A stretch of DNA of 64,000 nucleotides, taken from NCBI RefSeq assembly GCF_022483985.1, contig NZ_JAKVME010000001.1:1302001-1366000 (forward strand), given 5' to 3'. Below are positions 54,044-63,159 of the stretch, in pieces (the stretch's first letter is position 1; every line of letters begins with the position of its first letter). Below the pieces are notes generated by a model. It had not been told where the DNA came from and made no database searches. It worked only from the letters and a program-made list of their open reading frames with translations. The position numbers and the translations under genes were made by a program. This DNA is from Acetobacter sp. (GTDB lineage Bacteria > Pseudomonadota > Alphaproteobacteria > Acetobacterales > Acetobacteraceae).

Positions 54044-57000
54044 ATGAATGAGATCGTTCTGGTCGCGCTGAAGCGTCCCTATACGTTCGTCGTCCTGTCG
54101 ATCCTGATTCTGGTTTTTGGCCTTCGCGCTATTGTATCGACGCCGACAGACGTCTTTCCGAGCATTCGCATTCCTGTGGTGGCCGTCGTCTGGACCTATA
54201 CCGGCCTCATGCCGGAAGATATGTCCGGGCGTGTCATTTATTACTATGAACGCGCCCTGACCGCGACGGTCAATAATATCGAACATATCGAGAGCCAGTC
54301 CTATTACGGGCGCGGCATCGTCAAGGTGTTCTTTCAGCCCGGCACGGACCCTTCCGCCGCACAGACCCAGATCACCGCCGTCTCCCAGACCGTTCTGAAA
54401 CAGATGCCGACAGGGTCCACGCCTCCGCTGGTCCTCACCTACAACGCGTCTTCCGTTCCGGTTCTGACGCTTCAGGTGTCTTCGACGCATCTGACAGCCT
54501 CCGAAATCTACGACATGTCGTCGAACCTGATCAGACCGGCGCTGGTGTCTGTCGCAGGTGCGGCCATCCCCAATCCATATGGCGGTCAGCCGGGCAATGT
54601 CATGGTGGATCTCGATCCGACCAAGCTGCTCGCACACGGGCTGTCGCCCGTGGACGTGTCCACGGCCCTTGGAAAACAGAACATCGTTCTCCCCGCCGGT
54701 GACCAGAAAATCGGCACGTTCGACTGGATGGTGCAAACCAACGCCTCGCCGCGAGAGATCGACTCACTGAATGAGCTGCCGATCAAGCAGGTCGGCAATT
54801 CCGTCGTCTATATGCGCGACGTCGCATGGGTGCATCAGGGCGGCCCCCCGCAGACCAATCTCGTGCTGGTCAAGGGGCAGCAGGGCGTGCTGATCGTCAT
54901 CATGAAAAGTGGCGACGCCTCGACACTCGACGTTGTCGCGGGAGTCAAGAAACTCCTGCCGGGGATTCAGAAAACACTCCCCTCAGGCGTGGATATCCGC
55001 GTCATCAATGACGCATCCACCTTCGTCAAGGAATCCGTCCGGGACGTGGTGCAGGAAATGCTGACGGCGGCCTGCCTGACCGGGCTGGTCGTGCTGCTGT
55101 TCCTTGGCTCCTGGCGTTCCACCGTCATCATCGCGACGTCCATTCCGCTGGCGATGCTGTGTTCGATCATCGCCCTGCGCTGGGCCGGTCAGACCATCAA
55201 CGTCATGACGCTGGGCGGTCTGGCGCTGGCTGTCGGCATCCTCGTCGATGACGCGACGGTCATGATCGAGAATATTGACGCGCATCTGGCCATGGACAAG
55301 GATCTCGAAACGGCCATCATCGACGCGGCCAACCAGATCGTCATCGCCACCTTTGTCTCCACACTCTGCATCTGTATCGTCTGGATGCCGCTCTTCCAGC
55401 TTAGCGGCGTGGCTGGATGGCTGTTCATGCCGATGGCCGAAGCCATTATCTTCGCGATGATCGCCTCCTTTATCCTGTCCAGAACGCTCGTTCCGACCAT
55501 GGCCAAATACATGCTGGCGGCACAGGTCGCCGCCGGACACGGGCATGGCGCCGGGGAGCCGAAATCGTTCTTCGGGCGATTCCAGCGCGGGTTCGAGGCG
55601 AAGTTCGAGCAGTTCCGCCACGCCTATCGTGACATGCTGGCCAGCCTCCAGACCATGCGCGGCTCCTTTATCGGCGGCTTTCTTGTCGCCTCGCTCTCGT
55701 CGCTTGGTCTGCTGTTTTTCGTAGGGCAGGATTTCTTCCCCGAGATCAAATCGAACTCGCTCGCCATGCATATGCGGGCTCCCCTCGGTACCCGCATCGA
55801 AGAGGCAGGCAAGATTTCCCAGCTCATCAACGATGAGATCAGCCGCCTGCTCCCCGGACAGGTCGAAACGATCGTCGATAACTGCGGACTGCCTTTCAGC
55901 GCCCTCAATCAGGCCTTCATCCCCACGCCTACGGTTGGCACACAGGACTGCGATCTGACGATTACGCTCAAGGACGAAGAATCCCCTGTCGCGGAATATC
56001 GGCAGATTCTGCGTAAAGGACTGGGGCGCGCTTTCCCCGGCACACAGATCACATTCCAGCCCGCTGACCTGACGGCGAAAATCCTGAATTTCGGCGCGCC
56101 TGCCCCACTCGACGTGCAGATTGTCGGACGAAACCTGAAAGAGAATTTCGCCTTCGCAAACCATCTTGCCGCCCGTCTCCGGCATGTACCGGGCCTGACG
56201 GACATTTCCGTTCAGCAGCCCATGACCACCCCGACATTGCTGGTCAATGCACGACGCAGCTTCGCGCTGGGAACCGGCATCACGGAAGCGAACGTCACCA
56301 ACAACATGCTGGTCTCCCTGTCGGGCAGCTCGCAGGTCGGACAGGTCTACTGGCTCGATCCAAAGACCGGCGTCTCGCATCTGATCGATATCCAGACCCC
56401 GGCGCACTTCCTCCAGACCCTGAATGATCTGGAACTGACCCCGATCGACAAGGGAGACGGCAATCCGACGGGCGTGCCGCCGCAGATTCTTGGCGGTCTG
56501 AGCGAGATTGAGCAGACCGGCACACCCGGAGAGATCGCGCACTACAACATCATGCCGGTGTTTGACATCTACGCTTCCAATGAAGGGCTGGATCTCGGAC
56601 GGGTGGCGAAACAGGTGGACCGCATTGTCGAGCAGGAGCAGGCGCGTCTTCCACACGGCTCATCCATGTCAGTGAACGGTCAGGGCGTGACGATGAACGC
56701 GGCCTATATCCAGTTGATCGGCGGTCTCGCCATGTCGATCCTGCTGGTCTATCTGGTGATCGTCGTCAATTTCCAGTCGTGGCTTGATCCGTTCATCATC
56801 ATCACCGCCCTTCCCGGCGCGCTGGCCGGTATCGCCTGGTCGCTGTTCCTGACCCAAACCGCCCTGTCCGTTCCTGCGCTGACGGGTGCGATCATGTGCA
56901 TGGGCACGGCGACCGCGAACTCCATTCTGGTGGTGTCCTTCGCCCGTGACGAACTGCTGCGTCATGGCGACGCCGTAAAGGCGGCGGTCGACGCCGGATT

Positions 57001-57223
57001 CGAGCGTATCCGTCCTGTGTTGATGACGGCCTCCGCCATGATCGTCGGCATGCTGCCCATGGCCATGAGCAACTCGCAGAATGCTCCGCTCGGACGGGCT
57101 GTCATGGGAGGTCTGATCGTCGCGACGATTTCAACGCTGATCTTCGTGCCGTGCGTTTTCGCCGCCATCCATTCACGCCGCCATGGAAAACAGATGTCAC
57201 ATCCGGAAGGAGAAATCGCATGA
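54044..57223 (+). CDS. RND efflux permease
   Basis: 1059 aa from ATG 54044 (MNEIVLVALKRPYTFVVLSILILVFGL), AGG upstream. The RND layout is complete: TM1, a large periplasmic loop, a TM2-6 block with the proton-relay Asp pair in GGLALAVGILVDDATVMIENI, a second loop, and a last block with FARDELLRHGDAVKAAVDAGFERIRPVLMTASAMIVGMLPMA. It exports toxic compounds from membrane or periplasm using the proton gradient. The adaptor gene follows with an ATGA overlap. No adjacent regulator. Confidence 0.94.
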   Translation: MNEIVLVALKRPYTFVVLSILILVFGLRAIVSTPTDVFPSIRIPVVAVVWTYTGLMPEDMSGRVIYYYERALTATVNNIEHIESQSYYGRGIVKVFFQPGTDPSAAQTQITAVSQTVLKQMPTGSTPPLVLTYNASSVPVLTLQVSSTHLTASEIYDMSSNLIRPALVSVAGAAIPNPYGGQPGNVMVDLDPTKLLAHGLSPVDVSTALGKQNIVLPAGDQKIGTFDWMVQTNASPREIDSLNELPIKQVGNSVVYMRDVAWVHQGGPPQTNLVLVKGQQGVLIVIMKSGDASTLDVVAGVKKLLPGIQKTLPSGVDIRVINDASTFVKESVRDVVQEMLTAACLTGLVVLLFLGSWRSTVIIATSIPLAMLCSIIALRWAGQTINVMTLGGLALAVGILVDDATVMIENIDAHLAMDKDLETAIIDAANQIVIATFVSTLCICIVWMPLFQLSGVAGWLFMPMAEAIIFAMIASFILSRTLVPTMAKYMLAAQVAAGHGHGAGEPKSFFGRFQRGFEAKFEQFRHAYRDMLASLQTMRGSFIGGFLVASLSSLGLLFFVGQDFFPEIKSNSLAMHMRAPLGTRIEEAGKISQLINDEISRLLPGQVETIVDNCGLPFSALNQAFIPTPTVGTQDCDLTITLKDEESPVAEYRQILRKGLGRAFPGTQITFQPADLTAKILNFGAPAPLDVQIVGRNLKENFAFANHLAARLRHVPGLTDISVQQPMTTPTLLVNARRSFALGTGITEANVTNNMLVSLSGSSQVGQVYWLDPKTGVSHLIDIQTPAHFLQTLNDLELTPIDKGDGNPTGVPPQILGGLSEIEQTGTPGEIAHYNIMPVFDIYASNEGLDLGRVAKQVDRIVEQEQARLPHGSSMSVNGQGVTMNAAYIQLIGGLAMSILLVYLVIVVNFQSWLDPFIIITALPGALAGIAWSLFLTQTALSVPALTGAIMCMGTATANSILVVSFARDELLRHGDAVKAAVDAGFERIRPVLMTASAMIVGMLPMAMSNSQNAPLGRAVMGGLIVATISTLIFVPCVFAAIHSRRHGKQMSHPEGEIA

Positions 57224-58488
57224 GCGCCCAGACTTCACGCGGACGCCTCGTGCTGATCCTTGTCGTCATTCTCGCCATTGTTCTGGCTGGATGGGGTATC
57301 TTCCAGCGCAACATGCACTATGACCACCTCGCCCGCGAGACGACGGAAAACGCTCTCCCGCAGGTTCAGATCATCACTGCCCAGCCGGGACCGGATCACC
57401 TCAGCCTTGACCTGCCAGCCAACATCTCGGCCTGGTATCTGGCGCCGATCTACGCGCAGGTCTCCGGCTACGTGAAGATGTGGTACAAGGACATCGGCGC
57501 ACACGTGAAGGCGGGTGAGGTTCTGGCGGAAATCGACACGCCGGGTCTCGATGCCCAGTATGCGGCAGCCAAGGCCAATCTGGACGTGGCGGTCGCCCGC
57601 TACAAGCTGGCGCAGATCACCTCCAGACGCTGGAAGGCTCTGGAAGGCACGCAGGCTGTGTCCCAGCAGGAAGTCGATGTGCAGGCCGCCAACGCCGAAG
57701 CCGAAAAGGCGCAGGTTGAAGCTGCCCGTCATGAAATGGAGCGCTATCAGGCTCTCGAAGGGTTCAAGAAAATCGTAGCGCCCTTCGATGGTGTCGTGAC
57801 GGCCCGTATGGCGGATGTCGGCGACTACGTGAATGCCGGACGGGGCGATGTCGGTTCTCGCGGGAACGCCACGGAACTGTTCAGTGTGGCCGATGTCCAC
57901 GCCATGCGCATCTTCGTTTCGGTGCCACAGGATTACGCCTACATCATCAGCCCCGCCCTGACCGCGACATTGAGCATCCCCCAGTTTCCCGGCCGGACTT
58001 TCAAGGCGCGCTATGTCGCGACAGCCGCCGCCTTTAATCCCAATACCCGTACCGTGACCACGGAACTGATGGTTGATAACCCCCTTGGGGAACTGTGGCC
58101 CGACTCATTCGCCACAGCGCACTTCGAAGCGCCGGGCGACGCCAACATGCTGATCCTGCCGCAGGGCGCCCTGATTTTCCGGGCCGAGGGCATGCAGGTG
58201 GCCGTGGTTGACCCGACCGACCATGTGCATCTGGTGCCAATCAAGGTCGGCACCGTGCTCGGAACCACCGTGCAGGTGCTGGCCGGCATCAGCCGTTCCG
58301 ACCGGATCATCAACAACCCGTCCGCGGGGCTGCTCGACGGTGACAAGGTCCGCATCGTGCCGGGCACACGCGGATACAACATACCCTCCACCCAGCCGAA
58401 GAAGCCTGCCGCTTCGTCTCAGGGCGATGATGTCAGGGCGATGCCCGAAGACAACAGGCCGTCGGCAGAAGCAGGGGCCCGCGAATGA
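57220..58488 (+). CDS. RND efflux periplasmic adaptor
   Basis: 422 aa from ATG 57220 after GGAAGGAG. An N-terminal anchor helix (VLILVVILAIVLAGWGIF) takes the place of a lipobox. The barrel-sandwich (lipoyl) halves are VSGYVKMWYKDIGAHVKAGEVLAEID and IVAPFDGVVTARMADVGDYV, with the alpha-hairpin between. It links the permease and the outer-membrane channel. Start and stop overlap both neighbours by 4 nt. Confidence 0.93.
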   Translation: MSAQTSRGRLVLILVVILAIVLAGWGIFQRNMHYDHLARETTENALPQVQIITAQPGPDHLSLDLPANISAWYLAPIYAQVSGYVKMWYKDIGAHVKAGEVLAEIDTPGLDAQYAAAKANLDVAVARYKLAQITSRRWKALEGTQAVSQQEVDVQAANAEAEKAQVEAARHEMERYQALEGFKKIVAPFDGVVTARMADVGDYVNAGRGDVGSRGNATELFSVADVHAMRIFVSVPQDYAYIISPALTATLSIPQFPGRTFKARYVATAAAFNPNTRTVTTELMVDNPLGELWPDSFATAHFEAPGDANMLILPQGALIFRAEGMQVAVVDPTDHVHLVPIKVGTVLGTTVQVLAGISRSDRIINNPSAGLLDGDKVRIVPGTRGYNIPSTQPKKPAASSQGDDVRAMPEDNRPSAEAGARE

Positions 58489-60068
58489 GGCCCTCTTTTT
58501 CCCGTCATGTCGCCTTTCTGTTTTTAGCCACCTCAACCCTCACCGGCTGTGATCTGGCGCCACGCTACGCTCCCGCAAAGCTGCTGTATCCGGCTCAGTG
58601 GGAAGGTCAGGGCGTGATGCGTTACGGGCGACCGGATGATGGCGCCCCGCGATCAGACTGGTGGCGCGATTTCGGCGACCCGGAACTGGATCAACTGGAA
58701 GAGCGGATGCTGGCCGCCAATCCGGACCTTCAGGCCGCCGCCGAAAGCTTTACCCAGTCGCGTGACGTGGCCGCGCAGGTTGCCTCCCACCTGTATCCGC
58801 AAGTCATCGGCGGAGCGAGCGGTGAAAAGGATAAAAGCTCCCGGCACCGACTGTGGCGGGGCGGCACAGCCACAGGCCCGATTTACATGTCGTCCGAGCA
58901 ATATCAGGCGGCAGCCACATGGGAGCCGGATTTCTGGAACGCCATCAGAAACCGGACGCTGATCGCCAAGCAGTCGGCTCAGGAAAGCGCGGCTGACTAT
59001 GCTGTCGCGCGCCTCAGCCTGACGACGGAGCTTGCTTCCGATTACATCGCGCTCCGGGGGCTTGACGCGCAGGACGCCGTGTATCGAGACTCAATCAGAT
59101 ATTACGAACTGGCGGTGCAGATCACCCATATGCGTCTGGCGGGCGCCATCGCCGCCGGTCTGGATGTGTCACGCGCGGAGGCCCAGCTTGCCTCCACACA
59201 GGCTGAAGAGACCGACATCCGGGCGCGGCGGGACGTGATGGAACATGCCATTGCCGTTCTGGTGAACATGGCGCCAGCCTCCTTTCATATCACGCCACGG
59301 GACAGGATCGCTCTTGCCGATATTCGTCCTGCGGTAGGACTGCCTTCCACCCTACTTGAACGCCGCCCGGACATTGCCGCATCGGAACGGGCCATGGCGC
59401 AGGCCAATCGCGCCATAGGAGTGTCCCGTGCGGCCTTTTATCCGCATGTCACGTTCAACGCGATGACGGGTTTTATGGATAACGGCTTCGATCTCGCGTC
59501 GCTGTCGAACTCGATGTACCAGTTCGGAGCACAGGCCATCCTCCCCCTGTTTCAGGGCGGTGTGCGTCGCGCCGAGTTGCAGCGTTCATGGTCGCAATAC
59601 CGTCAGTCCGAGGAGACCTATCGATCGAAGGTCCTCTCCGCCTTTCAGGAGGTCGAGGACGGCCTGACCAACACGAACCGCCTGCGGACAGAGACGGATC
59701 AGCAGGCCAGAGCCGTGGATGCGGCCCTCCGCACCCAGACGATGACCATGCAGCTTTATACCGGCGGCCTGACAAACTATCTTGATGTCGTCGTGGCGCA
59801 GCAGGCCGCACTTGTCGCCCGCGTCGGCCTTGTCGGGGTCAAGACACGGCAGCGCCAGTCGGTCGTGGCCCTGATCGGCGCTCTTGGCGGCGGCTGGTCG
59901 AAGCAGGATCTCCCTGCCCTCAGGCAGATACGCCCCTTCAAACCCTTGCAGTATGACGGTCTGCATACCCCAAAACCGGTCGGCGATGTCCCGGTGACGA
60001 CACGCAGCACGGACAGCGACCTGACCGGCCCGGCTCAGACTCCAGTTTCGCAGGATGCGGCACGGTAA
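58485..60068 (+). CDS. RND outer-membrane channel, NodT-type lipoprotein
   Basis: 527 aa. The lipoprotein signal (HVAFLFLATSTLTGC) has the lipobox LTGC. The OMF repeats are visible (RISLTTELASDYIALRGLDAQ-type helices, LLERRPDIAASERAMAQANRAIGVSRAAFYPHVTFNA, FQEVEDGLTNTNRL). It forms the TolC-like trimer of the pump. The ATG overlaps the adaptor stop. A long inverted repeat spans the stop codon. Confidence 0.93.
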   Translation: MRPSFSRHVAFLFLATSTLTGCDLAPRYAPAKLLYPAQWEGQGVMRYGRPDDGAPRSDWWRDFGDPELDQLEERMLAANPDLQAAAESFTQSRDVAAQVASHLYPQVIGGASGEKDKSSRHRLWRGGTATGPIYMSSEQYQAAATWEPDFWNAIRNRTLIAKQSAQESAADYAVARLSLTTELASDYIALRGLDAQDAVYRDSIRYYELAVQITHMRLAGAIAAGLDVSRAEAQLASTQAEETDIRARRDVMEHAIAVLVNMAPASFHITPRDRIALADIRPAVGLPSTLLERRPDIAASERAMAQANRAIGVSRAAFYPHVTFNAMTGFMDNGFDLASLSNSMYQFGAQAILPLFQGGVRRAELQRSWSQYRQSEETYRSKVLSAFQEVEDGLTNTNRLRTETDQQARAVDAALRTQTMTMQLYTGGLTNYLDVVVAQQAALVARVGLVGVKTRQRQSVVALIGALGGGWSKQDLPALRQIRPFKPLQYDGLHTPKPVGDVPVTTRSTDSDLTGPAQTPVSQDAAR

Positions 60069-60098
60069 GGAACTTCCGGAGACGGGCGTTCCTTACCG
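60063..60098 (+). terminator. 11-bp inverted repeat over the stop of the channel gene
   Basis: CGGTAAGGAAC (60063-60073) pairs perfectly with GTTCCTTACCG (60088-60098) around 14 nt. The stem contains the TAA stop. No T-run follows, so it may act as an mRNA 3'-end stabiliser rather than a terminator. Confidence 0.5.
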
Positions 60099-60181
60099 CC
60101 GGTGATCAGGTCTGTCTTGTTGTGCCTTGCCAGTCATTTCAACTGGTGTAATCCGGGCAGGTTCAACAAGGACGTCTCCTG

Positions 60182-61687
60182 ATGCATCGTTATGTCGTTT
60201 CATCCCTTGCCATCACCGCAGCGATGTCTTTCACGGTGTCCGCCCTGCACGCGGCCCCCATTGCACCGCTATCCGAGACAGAGACAACACTGTCAGAGCA
60301 CCATAAGGCTTTTTCGGAACAGTTCTTTCGTCTGCCAGCCAGAGACGGCACCATTCTTGAAGCCACCCTGCTTCTGCCTCACACAACCGCCCCGTTTCCT
60401 CTTGCCATTGTCAGTGGCGGCGCTTCCCATATTTCGTCTTCCAATCACGGACCACGCGATCGCTACAGCTATCTCAGCGGATATTTTCTTGCGCGCGGTT
60501 ATGCGGTCCTGCGCCCCATGCCACGAGGATTTGCAGGTTCGGAAGGCCACCTGATCTCTGATGGATGTGAGGTCACCACGACCGCCCGCCGTAATGCCGA
60601 CGATATCCGTTATGTGTCAGCCTCCATTCTCCAGCTTCCGGACATTGACGCCTCGCGGATTGTCACCGCTGGCGTCAGTTTTGGCGGCTGGGTGCAGATG
60701 GCCATGGGGACAATGCCGCTTCCCGGGACAAGGGCGCAGTTCCTGTTCTTTCCCCTGATGCAGATTTCGAGCTGCCACAATGACGGTGACAGGCTGCTGG
60801 CCGGTGCGAGTGAGTTTGGGGCCGAAACCCGTTTGCCGACCTTATGGGTACAGGGCGAGAATGATTCTCTGGCGACCACAGAAGCGTGGAAAGCAAGATA
60901 CGCCGCCTACAAGGAGAAGAATCCCCGGGCGGAACTGGTCGATGTTCCTCCCTTTCTCAATGATTCCCACTCCCTTCTGAATGATCCTGACGGCCTCAGG
61001 CCGTGGATGGCTCAGGCGGATGCGATGCTCGAACAGGCAGGGCTCCCCTACAGGGTTGTCATAGCCGATTATCTTCCAGCCCTTCCCCCTCCAGCTTCCG
61101 GCTATGCGGAACTGAACGATTTCAGCAGATTGCCCGCCCGAAACGACATGATGCGCAAGGCTTATCAGGCCTTTCTGGCGCAGGAGACGCCGAGAGCGTT
61201 TGTTGTGGGCGACGACGCGGAAAGTGTGGGAGCACACTCAGCCGACCCCATCGCCTCCGCTCTGTCAGCCTGCGGCAAAGCCTCAGGAAACTGCCATCTC
61301 TATGCGTATGATAATCGTGTCGTCTGGCAGGGCCATGCGGCATCGCAGGCCAGCCAGCAGACAATCAGCGTGCAGGCGGGTAAAATCGTCTCGGTATTTT
61401 ACTCGGCCCTCAATATGGACTGCTCGGCACGCTATGTCCCCGCGATCAGACTGGTCAAAGGTCCGGTTCATGGCGCATTAAGAATGAGCACGTCCGCAAC
61501 CGGCGTGGCCCACCATGCTGTTGGCCCCCTGACGAAATGCAACACCATCCCCGTCAGGGGCTCTGTCCTGCAATATCGCTCCAATCCTGATTTCCATGGG
61601 ACCGATAGCGTGACCATCACAAAGCAGGTCAGCACCGACCCTTCTGACCTGCCAGTTACTCTGACCTATCTGTTCACGATAAACTGA
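60182..61687 (+). CDS. Secreted alpha/beta hydrolase with C-terminal Ig/cadherin-like module
   Basis: 501 aa. A signal peptide (MHRYVVSSLAITAAMSFTVSALHA-A) is followed by a dienelactone-hydrolase/S15-like domain. Its nucleophile is S166 in GVSFGGW, with RGYAVLRPMPRGFAGSEG before it and LWVQGENDSLA (acid). The His is likely in LNDSHSLLND. After about residue 360 a separate beta module with Cys pairs ends in LQYRSNPDFHGTDSVTI, a phrase of bacterial cadherin-like repeats. Substrate unknown. It follows the RND operon by 113 nt but is probably separate. Confidence 0.75.
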   Translation: MHRYVVSSLAITAAMSFTVSALHAAPIAPLSETETTLSEHHKAFSEQFFRLPARDGTILEATLLLPHTTAPFPLAIVSGGASHISSSNHGPRDRYSYLSGYFLARGYAVLRPMPRGFAGSEGHLISDGCEVTTTARRNADDIRYVSASILQLPDIDASRIVTAGVSFGGWVQMAMGTMPLPGTRAQFLFFPLMQISSCHNDGDRLLAGASEFGAETRLPTLWVQGENDSLATTEAWKARYAAYKEKNPRAELVDVPPFLNDSHSLLNDPDGLRPWMAQADAMLEQAGLPYRVVIADYLPALPPPASGYAELNDFSRLPARNDMMRKAYQAFLAQETPRAFVVGDDAESVGAHSADPIASALSACGKASGNCHLYAYDNRVVWQGHAASQASQQTISVQAGKIVSVFYSALNMDCSARYVPAIRLVKGPVHGALRMSTSATGVAHHAVGPLTKCNTIPVRGSVLQYRSNPDFHGTDSVTITKQVSTDPSDLPVTLTYLFTIN

Positions 61688-61813
61688 AAGTCTGAATCAT
61701 ATCTCAAGCTTCTTGCAAATCCCCATACGCCTTAATATGCATTGGTTATCGCCAGATAATTAAGAACCCACGATGGATTGAAAGAGATAAAACCAATATA
61801 ATTCATATATAAT

Positions 61814-62395
61814 ATGAAGTCACTTATACAGAAATATCTTAAAGTAAGGAAAATAAATTCCCGAAATTATCGGCGCTGTATGGACTACAAAATTCCAAGC
61901 CAGCAAATCTGTTAATGATATATCCTCTCCTTTTCGTGAATATGTTGCTTCTTTTATATCATCATTAGAAGAAGCTGGAGCAAAAGTAACTGTCACCAAC
62001 ACTTATCGCCCACCTGAACGGGCTTATATGATGCACTGGTCATGGAAAATATTTAAACAACAATGCACTCCCTCAGAAGTCCCTCCTATGGAAGGCGTAG
62101 ATATTATCTGGAATACCGGCAACGAAAAAGAGGATATTGCCAGAGCGACTATTATGGCTCATGCCTTTGGCATCACAGAATTGAACGTTGCTCCTGCTCT
62201 TAAAGCAACCGGAAGGCATATGACCAGAACGGAAATCTGATAATAAAAAATCAATCTGGTGAGAAAATTACAATAACGTCAAATCCAAAAACAGGAATGA
62301 ACAGTGATCTCCATGAAATAGGTCGTTCTTATGGTGTTATTAAGTTCCACGGCGGCACAAAAGATAAACCACACTGGTCGGTTGGTGGGTGGTAA
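61814..62395 (+). pseudogene. AT-rich peptidoglycan-peptidase-like gene with frameshifts
   Basis: One frame from 61857 reads PEIIGAVWTTKFQASKSVND, then VTVTNTYRPPERAYMMHWSW and LNVAPALKATGRHMTRTEI to TGA at 62238. The frame from 62240 continues with IIKNQSGEKITITSNPKTGM and ends HEIGRSYGVIKFHGGTKDKPHWSVGGW at TAA 62393. This is one protein broken by about one missing base near 62238. The pattern (TYRPPERAY, GRH region, PHWS end) resembles M15-type D,D/L,D-peptidases. The 5' end is also unclear: ATG 61814 is in another frame, and the good AAGGA at 61846 precedes only an ATT. The AT-richness suggests transfer. Confidence 0.6.
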
Positions 62396-62397
62396 AA

Positions 62398-62691
62398 ATG
62401 AAAAAAACATGCTCCTCGGTTTTATGCATTTGGTGGTTGTTAAGTGGTTACGCTACAGCATCTCCATCAGATGTTGATCAATTTCTCAATGCTGCAAAAG
62501 AATGTCAGTTTATCAGTGAAGAATATGATTCCTCACTTCCAGCAGACACACGCAAACAAATGGAAAAAGATTCCAGAACATATTGCCATTACGTAAAAAT
62601 AAATTCAAATAAAATAAAGATAAAATACAAAAACAACAAGAAAATGATAGAAAAAATAAAGCAATACGACGACCTTTATATAGATAAATAG
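62398..62691 (+). CDS. Small exported protein coupled to the broken peptidase gene
   Basis: 97 aa from ATG 62398, 2 nt after the peptidase stop, with GGTGG upstream. A signal peptide (MKKTCSSVLCIWWLLSGYATA) is followed by a ~75-residue mature chain with two Cys (AKECQFISEE and RTYCHYVKI) and a Lys-rich tail. AT-rich like its partner. A small exported protein directly behind a secreted peptidoglycan peptidase is the usual layout of an immunity protein; this role is inferred and no family is recognised. Confidence 0.6.
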   Translation: MKKTCSSVLCIWWLLSGYATASPSDVDQFLNAAKECQFISEEYDSSLPADTRKQMEKDSRTYCHYVKINSNKIKIKYKNNKKMIEKIKQYDDLYIDK

Positions 62692-63159
62692 AGTTTTATT
62701 AATAATAAATATCTATTTTAGAGCCTGAATCCGAGGTCAGTCTGATTGATTTCACGTAGAACTCTGCTGATACGAACGATCATCAGCAACGCGTGGGATG
62801 ACGGGAACATGGCTCGCGGCTTCCAATCGTCTCTCACGGGCAACAGCGCGCATTCCCCATCGCGTAGATCGCTTACCACATACGCCAGATTGCCTTGATC
62901 TCATCAGGTTCTCGCAAAACCCATGAATCATAACATGCTGCAATCTACTCGCCTCACTTTCAGCCAGACACTTACAGACACCATTTCGGGACACTCAGCA
63001 GGCTTCGCCAGTGCCCCTTGCGCCGATCAATAAATAACATTTTTATATAGTGTATAATTTCATTACCTCATCAACTTGCTTAAATGCCAGCAACCTCTTA
63101 TGTGTGAACCCATATTACAACGATCAAGTGCCGTAATATAGAACGACCGAGTGCCTGTC
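62692..63159. other. Intergenic region, possible decayed IS
   Basis: About 470 bp. On the minus strand a stretch around 62890-62715 reads SDLRDGECALLPVRDDW, faintly like the N-terminus of IS5-type transposases (SDLTDxEWALL), and ends at GAGCC near 62720. The match is too weak to call. The right part is AT-rich and should hold the promoter of the sulfate-binding protein. Confidence 0.3.

Noticed and set aside
54983..56656. 557-codon open frame on the minus strand
   Set aside because: Antisense of the RND permease gene.
62712..62994. Possible IS5-type transposase remnant on the minus strand
   Set aside because: Only a short weak similarity and no clear inverted repeats.
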